A stretch of DNA of 64,000 nucleotides from an uncultured Sphingomonadaceae bacterium. Lineage in GTDB: Bacteria; Pseudomonadota; Alphaproteobacteria; Sphingomonadales; Sphingomonadaceae. Each line of letters starts with the position of its first letter. The first letter of the stretch is position 1. Shown piece by piece: positions 57,315 to 64,000 of the stretch. The DNA lies in the NCBI GenBank assembly GCA_947497455.1, contig CANMGU010000001.1, positions 620,001 to 684,000 of the forward strand, given 5' to 3'. The notes beneath the pieces are model-generated. The model was not told the DNA's origin, did no database searches, and saw only the letters and a program-made list of their open reading frames with translations. Made by a program: the position numbers and the translations under genes.

Positions 57315-58268
57315 TCAGTTTTTGGAGGGATCCTCACGCGCTTCCCGGACATGCTCGCGCCAGGCAATGAACAGGCCGGAACCGATAATGATCGGTGCGC
57401 CCAGCAGGATCGACAGGCCGGGCCATTGGCTGAACACAATGATGCCGATGATTGTCGCCCATAAGAGCGCGCTATAGTCCATCGGCATGATGGTGGACAC
57501 GGGTGCAAAGCGCAACGATTGGGTGATTGTCAGCTGACCAATCGCGCCGAATATGCCAACGCCGAGCAAATAGGCCCAAGTCTGGGCATCATGTCCGCCG
57601 CCATAGATATAGGCGCAGACGGCCAATGCCGGCAGGGTATAGACGGAGAACCAGAATATCGTGACAATGCTGGTTTCTGTGCGCCCGAGCATCCGGATGA
57701 CAAGGGTGACCGATGCCGTAACCAATGCGCCGATCAATGCTACGGTTGCACCAAAGGCCGGGATCAGATTGCCACCCGGCTGGATGACCACCAAAACACC
57801 GATAAAGCCGATCAGGATTGCCGACCAGCGCCGGATACCGACTTTCTCGCGAAGAATGAGGGCTGCGAACAGCGTCGCAAATATCGGTACGGTGAAGCTG
57901 ATTGTTGTCGCATCGGCTAGCGGCAGCAAGGTCATGGCCCAGAAATTCAGACCCATGGCAAAGATACCGAGCGCAGATCGCAGGATGTGCAGTTTATGCT
58001 TGTCGGACTTGATCGCTGGCCAACCAGCATGACTTCGCCAGATCAAAAAGCAGATCAGAGGCATGGCGGTGAGTTGGCGGTAAAACAGGCTTTCGGTGAC
58101 GTGAACGCCCTGTCCGCCGGCCAGTTTCACAAAGGCAAACATGATGGCAAGCGAGAGCATTGCGGCCAATCGGGTGATTATCCCCGCCATCGGCCGGTTT
58201 TGGCCGACTATGGGAGATTGAACCGATGTCGGCTTGACCGGCACTTTATCTAAAACATCAGTTGTCAT
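57315..58268 (-). CDS. EamA/DMT family permease
   Basis: 317 residues with ten membrane helices in two EamA repeats (about 30-155 and 170-295). RSALGIFAMGLNFWAMTLLPLADATTISFTVPIFATLFAALILREK is the typical first-half end. Probably a metabolite exporter; substrate unknown. Transcribed in the same direction as the amidohydrolase behind it, possibly one unit. The 228-base divergent spacer to the aldehyde dehydrogenase gene holds a small hairpin. Confidence 0.9.
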   Translation of the reverse strand: MTTDVLDKVPVKPTSVQSPIVGQNRPMAGIITRLAAMLSLAIMFAFVKLAGGQGVHVTESLFYRQLTAMPLICFLIWRSHAGWPAIKSDKHKLHILRSALGIFAMGLNFWAMTLLPLADATTISFTVPIFATLFAALILREKVGIRRWSAILIGFIGVLVVIQPGGNLIPAFGATVALIGALVTASVTLVIRMLGRTETSIVTIFWFSVYTLPALAVCAYIYGGGHDAQTWAYLLGVGIFGAIGQLTITQSLRFAPVSTIMPMDYSALLWATIIGIIVFSQWPGLSILLGAPIIIGSGLFIAWREHVREAREDPSKN

Positions 58269-58440
58269 CTGGTTGCTAGAATGGTGGTGAAATAGCTCAT
58301 TTTGTTGACGATAGGCGCAATCGGATTGTCAATGCAATTGCGTATCGCAGCGGAGCTCTGTTGCTTTTGTAATTTTATTACGCGCGACATTGCATGCTTA
58401 TCGGCGGTGAATTATATATATCGGTAAAGAAAATGCCGTT

Positions 58441-58462
58441 TCAACGAGTCCTTTTTCGTTGA
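58441..58462. promoter_or_regulatory. inverted repeat in the leader of the acylating aldehyde dehydrogenase
   Basis: Perfect 7-base arms TCAACGA and TCGTTGA with an 8-base centre, 35 bases upstream of the start codon. It could be an operator or a leader hairpin. Confidence 0.4.
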
Positions 58463-58496
58463 TATTCGGGTTAAAACACAATTTCAGGAGCTTTAT

Positions 58497-59915
58497 ATGC
58501 TGGACACCACCACCAACCCACAGGATCCGATTGTCGAAGAAGTCGCCGAATTGGTTGCGCGGTCGCGTGCAGCGCAGCAGCAAATCGAAAACTATACCCA
58601 GGAACAGGTTGATGAGCTCATCCGTGCGATGGTGTGGGCAGTTGCTGAAGAATCGGTAGCAGAGAAAATTGCGCAACATACAGTCGATGAAACACAGCTG
58701 GGCAATTATGACGGCAAATATCTGAAAATTTTCCGCAAAACCCGGGCCACCCTGTTCGACATTATCAACGATAAGTCAGTCGGCATCATCGAGGAAGATC
58801 ACGAGCGAAACATCGTGAAAATTGCCAAGCCGGTGGGCGTCATTGGTGCTTTGTCGCCATCGACTAATCCAGAAGCCACGCCAGTGATTAAGGCGATCTC
58901 CGCGGTTAAAGGACGCAACTCAATCATTGTTGCTCCACATCCGCGGGCCAAACTAACGAACAAGATGATTTGCGATCTGATGCGCGATGCCATTGTGAAA
59001 ATGGGTGCACCCGCTGATCTGGTAATCAGTATAGATGTGCCATCAGTTGAGAAAACCAATGAGCTGATGCGGCAATGTGACCGAGTACTTGCGACCGGTG
59101 GCGGTGCGATGGTTACCGCGGCCTATTCCAGCGGCACGCCGGCTCTGGGTGTCGGCGTCGGCAATGCGGTAATCACGGTGGATGAAAGCGCTGACCTTGA
59201 TGATGCTGCAGAGAAAATCCGCATTTCCAAGACACTGGATCTGGCGGCTAGCTGTTCTTCCGACAATAGCGTAATATTGGTCGATGCTATTTACGATGAG
59301 ATGGTAGAAAAACTGAAGCATCAGGGCGGTTATCTGGTCAACGAAGAAGAAAAGCAGAAATTGCAGGACGCGCTTTGGCCAGACGGTCATTTTAACACTG
59401 CGATCGTTGCACAACCCGCAGAGAAAATTGCGGGAATGGCGGGTTTTAACCTACCAGAAGGGCGCACATTCTTCATAGTGCCTGAAACCGGTTTTGGTGC
59501 TGATTTCCCATTCTCTGGCGAGAAACTGACGGTCATCATGGCGCTTTACCGGGCAGCAGATATCGAAGAAGCGATCGCGTTGACTAATAATATTCAGGCC
59601 TATCAGGGGCAGGGACATAGTTGCGGTCTCTATTCCCAGTCAGACGAGAATATCATGAAGCTCGCCAATGCAACCCGCACATCCCGTGTAATGGTGAATC
59701 AGCCACAGTCGGCTTCTAACAGCGGAAACTTGTGGAACGGGATGCGTCAGACATTCTCTCTCGGCTGTGGCAGCTGGGGTGGCAATGGCACCAACAACAA
59801 CATTACGTGGCGCGATCTGATCAACGAAACCTGGGTGTCGAAGCCATTGGCAATATCCAAAGAACTGCCTTCGGATGAAGACCTGTTCGGAGACGTGATG
59901 CGGAAGCTGGCGTAG
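58497..59915 (+). CDS. CoA-acylating aldehyde dehydrogenase
   Basis: Oxidises an aldehyde to its acyl-CoA with NAD(P). 472 residues without signal; ALDH fold with GVIGALSPSTNPEATPVIKA and the nucleophile C253 in LAASCSSDNSVILVD. This is the acetaldehyde/sulfoacetaldehyde/succinate-semialdehyde (CoA-acylating) subgroup (EutE, SauS, SucD-like), not classical ALDH. The aldehyde cannot be assigned: no eut, sulfonate or ethanol genes are nearby. Ribosome site CAGGAG. Confidence 0.88.
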   Translation: MLDTTTNPQDPIVEEVAELVARSRAAQQQIENYTQEQVDELIRAMVWAVAEESVAEKIAQHTVDETQLGNYDGKYLKIFRKTRATLFDIINDKSVGIIEEDHERNIVKIAKPVGVIGALSPSTNPEATPVIKAISAVKGRNSIIVAPHPRAKLTNKMICDLMRDAIVKMGAPADLVISIDVPSVEKTNELMRQCDRVLATGGGAMVTAAYSSGTPALGVGVGNAVITVDESADLDDAAEKIRISKTLDLAASCSSDNSVILVDAIYDEMVEKLKHQGGYLVNEEEKQKLQDALWPDGHFNTAIVAQPAEKIAGMAGFNLPEGRTFFIVPETGFGADFPFSGEKLTVIMALYRAADIEEAIALTNNIQAYQGQGHSCGLYSQSDENIMKLANATRTSRVMVNQPQSASNSGNLWNGMRQTFSLGCGSWGGNGTNNNITWRDLINETWVSKPLAISKELPSDEDLFGDVMRKLA

Positions 59916-59980
59916 CGCTGTCTTTGTCAAACTTTCCTAAGCAAAAGCCTTTCTGACATGGAAGGGGCAAAGGTCCTGCA

Positions 59981-60928
59981 ATGATGCGCTTATTATTGAT
60001 CCTGATGGCGAGCCTGTGTTTTGCCTTGCAGCCGACTGCTGCCCAGAAGCGGATTGCGATAAGCTTTGACGATATTCCACGTCATGCTGGCAGTTTTTTT
60101 ACGCCCGATGAGCGTGCGATAAAGCTGATCGCAGCGCTGGCAGAGGCGGGGGTCGAACAGGCCGGCTTTTTTGTGACGACCGGTAATCTGGACAAAGAGG
60201 CGGGCAAAGGCGGTGAAGACCGTATCCGGGCCTATGTTGCCGCTGGCCACGTGATCGGCAATCACACAAAAACCCACCCTTGGCTGTCCAGGACAAAGGT
60301 TGAAGATTATATTGCAGAAATCGATGAAGCCGAAAAATGGCTGAAAGGCCGTCCCGGCTATCGTCCTTGGTTTCGCTATCCCTATCTGGACGAGGGCCGC
60401 CGTGATCTTGAAAAGCGCGAAGCCGTGCGCAGGGCGCTATCGGAACGCGGTCTGTTGAACGCTTATATCACAATCGACAATTATGACTGGCACATAGACC
60501 GTCTCGCATCACAAGCCGCTAAACAGGGCAAAACCATGGATATGGATGCGTTGCGCGCCCTGTATGTCGAGACGATGGTGGATACTGCCAATTTCTATAA
60601 CAATATCGCGATGCAATCCTCCGGCCGTTCTCCGGCTCATATGCTGTTGTTGCACGAAACCGATATTGCAGCGCTATTCATTGACGATTTGGTGCGCGGA
60701 CTTGTCGCTGATGGTTGGGCCATCATCACAATGGACGAGGCTTATGCTGATCCCATTGCCCGGACGGAACCCGATACCTGGTTTCTCGGGAGCGGCCGGG
60801 TTGCAGCCATGGCACATATAAATGGCTCTGCTCCCCGTGAACTTGTGTATGAACGAACCGATGAAGATGTTTTGAATCGGCTTTTTTCAGAACGGGTGTT
60901 GAAAGAGAAATGGAACGAAAACAAATGA
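59981..60928 (+). CDS. exported polysaccharide deacetylase family protein
   Basis: 315 residues; signal peptide 1-21. NodB-homology fold: ISFDDIPRH (D30-D31), GHVIGNHTKTHPWLS with H95 and H99 as metal ligands, PWFRYPYLDEGRR. Removes an acetyl or related group from a carbohydrate; substrate unknown. Its stop overlaps the acyl-CoA dehydrogenase ATG (ATGA), which is odd given the different pathways. Confidence 0.88.
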   Translation: MMRLLLILMASLCFALQPTAAQKRIAISFDDIPRHAGSFFTPDERAIKLIAALAEAGVEQAGFFVTTGNLDKEAGKGGEDRIRAYVAAGHVIGNHTKTHPWLSRTKVEDYIAEIDEAEKWLKGRPGYRPWFRYPYLDEGRRDLEKREAVRRALSERGLLNAYITIDNYDWHIDRLASQAAKQGKTMDMDALRALYVETMVDTANFYNNIAMQSSGRSPAHMLLLHETDIAALFIDDLVRGLVADGWAIITMDEAYADPIARTEPDTWFLGSGRVAAMAHINGSAPRELVYERTDEDVLNRLFSERVLKEKWNENK

Positions 60929-62070
60929 CGGATCAATTTTCCCTGACAGATGATCAATTGGCTATTCAGGATATGGCCCAGAAATTTACCGCCGATGCGA
61001 TTACTCCTCATGCCGGTAAATGGGACGAAGAGCATATCTTTCCGCGGGATGTCATCAAGCAAAGTGCGGAACTGGGTTTTGGCGGCATATATGTATCCGA
61101 AGAATCCGGAGGTATTGGTCTTGGCCGGTTGGAAAGCGCGATCATCATGGAAGCCATGGCCTATGGCTGTCCTTCAACCAGCGCGTTCATCTCGATCCAT
61201 AATATGGCAGCCTGGATGATTGATACATTCGGCGCACAAGCGGTGAAGGACAAATATCTACCCGACCTGATCAGCATGGAGAAAATCTCGAGCTATTGTC
61301 TGACCGAGCCGGGTGCCGGTTCGGACGCTGCATCTTTGAAAACCAAGGCGGTGCGAGATGGCGATCACTATGTTGTTAGCGGATCAAAAGCGTTTATTTC
61401 CGGCGGTGGCCAGAATGAAATTTACGTCACCATGACGCGGACTTCGGATGATGGTGCCAGCGGCGTGACTTGCCTGGTCATTGAAAAGGACATGGAAGGT
61501 GTCAGCTTCGGAGCGAATGAGAAGAAGCTTGGCTGGCATTCGCAACCGACCGCGCAAGTGAATTTCGACAATGTTCGTGTGCCCGTAGAAAACCGGGTCG
61601 GCGGCGAAGGCGAGGGCTTTCGCATTGCCATGGCTGGTCTTGATGGCGGTCGGTTGAATATCGGCGCGTGTTCTCTCGGTGGGGCGCAGCGCTGCCTGGA
61701 TGAAGCAGTAGCCTACACAAAAGAGCGCAAGCAATTTGGTAAAAGCATCAGCGACTTCCAGAACACCCAGTTCATGCTCGCCGACATGGCAACCGACCTC
61801 GAATCTTCGCGAGCTCTGCTTTATATGGCCGCAGTAAAGGTCACGCAGGGTGCGCCGGACAAGACCAAATTTGCGGCCATGGCCAAACGGCTTGCGACTG
61901 ACAATGGTTCCAAAATTGTGAATGACGCTCTGCAACTCTTTGGTGGCTATGGCTATTTGCAGGACTATCCGATCGAACGGTTCTGGCGCGATCTGCGTGT
62001 TCACTCGATCCTCGAAGGCACCAATCAGGTCATGCGGATGATTGTTTCGCGTGAAATGCTGCGACAATGA
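60925..62070 (+). CDS. acyl-CoA dehydrogenase (isobutyryl-CoA type)
   Basis: FAD enzyme, 381 residues from MTDQFSLTDDQ. Motifs: YCLTEPGAGSDAASLKTKA, LAxxMATDLESSRAL, and the C-terminal QLFGGYGYLQDYPIERFWRDLRVHSILEGTNQVMRMIVSREML with the catalytic-base region. The two genes behind it are the next steps of valine breakdown, so isobutyryl-CoA is the likely substrate (ACAD8 role); this is inferred from context. I prefer the ATGA-overlapping start over an ATG five codons upstream. Confidence 0.93.
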   Translation: MTDQFSLTDDQLAIQDMAQKFTADAITPHAGKWDEEHIFPRDVIKQSAELGFGGIYVSEESGGIGLGRLESAIIMEAMAYGCPSTSAFISIHNMAAWMIDTFGAQAVKDKYLPDLISMEKISSYCLTEPGAGSDAASLKTKAVRDGDHYVVSGSKAFISGGGQNEIYVTMTRTSDDGASGVTCLVIEKDMEGVSFGANEKKLGWHSQPTAQVNFDNVRVPVENRVGGEGEGFRIAMAGLDGGRLNIGACSLGGAQRCLDEAVAYTKERKQFGKSISDFQNTQFMLADMATDLESSRALLYMAAVKVTQGAPDKTKFAAMAKRLATDNGSKIVNDALQLFGGYGYLQDYPIERFWRDLRVHSILEGTNQVMRMIVSREMLRQ

Positions 62071-62102
62071 CCACTGCGTCCTCCCAAAAATAGAAAGACA
62101 AA

Positions 62103-63146
62103 ATGACCGAAGACCTAATCATCAAGAAGACGGGCCGGGTCGGGCATATCAGCCTCAACCGCCCCAAAGTCATCCACTCCCTTAATCTTGCGATGTGCGA
62201 AGCGATGCGCGATATACTGATTGCATGGCGGGACGATGACAGTGTTGAAGCTGTAATTATTGACCATAGTGAGGGCCGTGGTTTCTGTGCCGGTGGTGAT
62301 ATCGCCATGTTGCAGGCCTCAGGCAAAAAGGACGGCAAAGAAGGCCGGGCGTTTTTCTACAAGGAATATCAGCTCAACCATCTTCTATTCGAATATCCGA
62401 AACCTGTTGTCGCCTTCATGGATGGCATTACCATGGGCGGCGGCGTTGGTATTTCCCAGCCAGCCCAATATCGCGTTGCGACCGAGAATACTCGTTTTGC
62501 CATGCCGGAGACAGGTATTGGGCTCTTTCCCGATGTTGGCGGAGGCTGGTTCTTATCGCGGCTGGAAGGGCGCTTGGGACAGTTTCTTGCGCTCACTGGC
62601 GCGCGGTTAGACGGGGCAGAATGCAAAGAAGTGGGGCTAGCAACCCATTATGTACCATCCGAAAATCTTGAAGAAGCCAAGCAGCGGATCAGCGAAAATC
62701 CCAACCGTATCGACGGGATATTGGGGCAGCTTTCTGATATTGTGCCAACTGCGCGGATCACCGAAAATTTGGACAAGATCGACAAGTTTTTTGCCTCGGA
62801 TGTGTATGAAGAGATTCTTGATGCTCTCGATGCTGATGATGGCGATTGGGCGGCAAAAGAGCGCGATACGCTGGGTACCAAGAGCCCGCAAACCTGTAAG
62901 GTGGCACTACGCCAACTGAGGGAAGGCGCAGCGATGGAAAGCTTTGCCGATGAGATGCGCAATGAATATCGGATCGCCTCGCGTGTGCTGGTCCGGCATG
63001 ATTTTATCGAGGGTGTTCGGGCCTTGATTGTCGATAAGGATAATGATCCCAAATGGGATCCTGCGACACCCGAAGAAACATGTGACGAATTGATCGACAG
63101 CATTTTTGCGCCGTTACCGGCAGATGAGGAATGGAAACCGCTATGA
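62103..63146 (+). CDS. 3-hydroxyisobutyryl-CoA hydrolase
   Basis: Crotonase-fold hydrolase that frees 3-hydroxyisobutyrate from CoA in valine catabolism. 347 residues; [10 protein letters not shown] (about 58-67) and the oxyanion element [44 protein letters not shown] are the HIBCH pattern. The last about 90 residues form the extra C-terminal part that separates HIBCH from enoyl-CoA hydratase. Overlaps the next gene by 4 bases. Confidence 0.93.
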   Translation: MTEDLIIKKTGRVGHISLNRPKVIHSLNLAMCEAMRDILIAWRDDDSVEAVIIDHSEGRGFCAGGDIAMLQASGKKDGKEGRAFFYKEYQLNHLLFEYPKPVVAFMDGITMGGGVGISQPAQYRVATENTRFAMPETGIGLFPDVGGGWFLSRLEGRLGQFLALTGARLDGAECKEVGLATHYVPSENLEEAKQRISENPNRIDGILGQLSDIVPTARITENLDKIDKFFASDVYEEILDALDADDGDWAAKERDTLGTKSPQTCKVALRQLREGAAMESFADEMRNEYRIASRVLVRHDFIEGVRALIVDKDNDPKWDPATPEETCDELIDSIFAPLPADEEWKPL

Positions 63147-63925
63147 CCTATGAAACAATTCTGACCGAAAAAAAGGGGCAAGTCACGCTGATCACCTTGA
63201 ACCGGCCCAAGTCGCTCAATGCGCTGAACAGCCAGGTTCTGGATGAATTGATCAACGCCTTTGCGGCATATCAAGCAGACGAAACACAGCTTTGCGCGGT
63301 ACTTACTGGTTCCGGTGACAAGGCCTTTGCTGCCGGTGCGGATATCAAGGAAATGTATGAGAAATCTGCCGCTGACTTCTATCTGGAAGATTTTTTCTCC
63401 AAGTGGACCAGTCAGATCGTCAAGACCACGCGCAAGCCATGGATCGCGGCGGTAAATGGTTTTGCATTGGGCGGCGGTTGCGAATTGGCGATGATGGCGG
63501 ACTTTATCATTGCAAGTGAAAACGCCAAATTCGGTCAGCCGGAAATCAAGCTGGGCGTTGCGCCGGGCATGGGTGGATCACAGCGCCTGACCCGCGCTGT
63601 AGGCAAGTCCAAATCGATGGACATGTGCCTGACCGGTCGGATGATGGATGCAGAAGAAGCGGAACGATCCGGTCTGGTGGCGCGGGTCGTAGCGCATGAT
63701 CAACTCGTCGATGAAGCCGTCAAAGCCGCTGGCACAATTGCCTCGATGCCACCGATGGCGATTCAAGTGAACAAGGAAATGGTCAATGCCGCGTTTGAAA
63801 CAATGCTGGATCAAGGCCTGTTGCACGAGCGGCGGCTGTTCCAGATACTGACGGCTACCGAGGACAAGGCCGAAGGCATGGCTGCGTTTATCGAGAAGCG
63901 CGAAGGCAATTGGAAGGGGCGTTGA
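63143..63925 (+). CDS. enoyl-CoA hydratase
   Basis: Crotonase-family hydratase, 260 residues from [20 protein letters not shown]. Catalytic glutamates lie in [16 protein letters not shown] and [34 protein letters not shown] is the CoA loop. In this operon it would hydrate methacrylyl-CoA. ATGA overlap with HIBCH; an upstream in-frame ATG four codons earlier is less likely. Confidence 0.95.
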   Translation: MTYETILTEKKGQVTLITLNRPKSLNALNSQVLDELINAFAAYQADETQLCAVLTGSGDKAFAAGADIKEMYEKSAADFYLEDFFSKWTSQIVKTTRKPWIAAVNGFALGGGCELAMMADFIIASENAKFGQPEIKLGVAPGMGGSQRLTRAVGKSKSMDMCLTGRMMDAEEAERSGLVARVVAHDQLVDEAVKAAGTIASMPPMAIQVNKEMVNAAFETMLDQGLLHERRLFQILTATEDKAEGMAAFIEKREGNWKGR

Positions 63926-64000
63926 ACCTAAAGGCTGTCGTACTGGTTTTTTTTGGATTAGCCTCAATCTTTTGGGCAATCTGGACGTGGTTTGCTTGGA
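63922..64000 (+). CDS. start of a possible small membrane protein (cut by window end)
   Basis: A TTG overlapping the hydratase stop (TTGA) opens a frame that stays open to the window edge: an N-terminal hydrophobic helix rich in V, F, W and I ([15 protein letters not shown] followed by [11 protein letters not shown]). This may be a membrane peptide gene of the valine operon or chance; the rest is outside the window. Confidence 0.4.
   Translation, partial: MNLKAVVLVFFGLASIFWAIWTWFAW

Noticed and set aside
1..64000. CRISPR arrays, IS elements, tRNA or rRNA genes
   Set aside because: No regularly spaced repeats, transposase frames or tRNA-like cloverleafs were recognised by reading; a covariance search was not possible here.

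Overview
This window looks like chromosomal DNA of an alphaproteobacterium of the order Sphingomonadales, probably in the Sphingorhabdus/Parasphingorhabdus/Sphingopyxis neighbourhood. I infer this from protein style and gene order: the FtsZ tail and the ftsZ neighbourhood, an argS-SPOR-nagZ-scpAB-tatABC run, a split glycine decarboxylase, and small entericidin lipoproteins. The genus assignment was not tested. The DNA is almost all coding, with no IS element, prophage, CRISPR array, tRNA or rRNA recognised.

Layout. (1) 1-3100: end of a FAD oxidoreductase, a 58-residue YegP-type protein, a strong bidirectional terminator, then rnhA, thrB and ispH on the minus strand. (2) 3.2-10.4 kb: a lipoprotein, then argS, a SPOR protein, nagZ, scpA, scpB and tatABC, all on the plus strand. 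(3) 10.4-17.6 kb: two tandem entericidin-like lipoproteins and a ZnuD-like TonB receptor (minus), a VOC protein, purT bracketed by two palindromic repeats, a GST, and a membrane-anchored alpha/beta hydrolase with a MarR regulator. (4) 17.8-39.3 kb: a cysK-like gene with two unknown membrane or exported proteins, then a complete division and cell wall (dcw) cluster, mraZ-rsmH-ftsL-ftsI-murE-murF-mraY-murD-ftsW-murG-murC-murB-(DUF4262)-ddl-ftsQ-ftsA-ftsZ. Most of its genes overlap by about 4 bases. In front of mraZ lie seven CCC triplets at exactly 10-base spacing, which I read as the MraZ operator. (5) 39.5-43.1 kb: a TPR/SPOR protein, a dNTPase and a Rossmann-fold protein. (6) 43.2-48 kb: a tandem glycine riboswitch controlling gcvT-gcvH-gcvPA-gcvPB. 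(7) 48-64 kb: mixed metabolic and stress genes, including a BASS transporter, acyl-CoA synthetase, MAPEG and YHS proteins, AraC and TetR regulators, YCII and RibD-like proteins, an amidohydrolase, a DMT exporter, a CoA-acylating aldehyde dehydrogenase and a polysaccharide deacetylase. The window ends in a valine-degradation operon (acyl-CoA dehydrogenase, 3-hydroxyisobutyryl-CoA hydrolase, enoyl-CoA hydratase).

Much of the window serves the cell envelope: precursor synthesis (murB-F, ddl, mraY, murG), septal synthesis (ftsW, ftsI), divisome assembly (ftsZ, ftsA, ftsQ, ftsL), peptidoglycan recycling (nagZ), two SPOR proteins expected at denuded glycan, Tat export and chromosome segregation (scpAB). 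I found no clearly new multi-gene system. The most interesting signals are the long MraZ operator, a DUF4262 gene embedded in the dcw operon, the palindromic operators at the TetR, MarR and TonB-receptor genes, and the repeat pair around purT.
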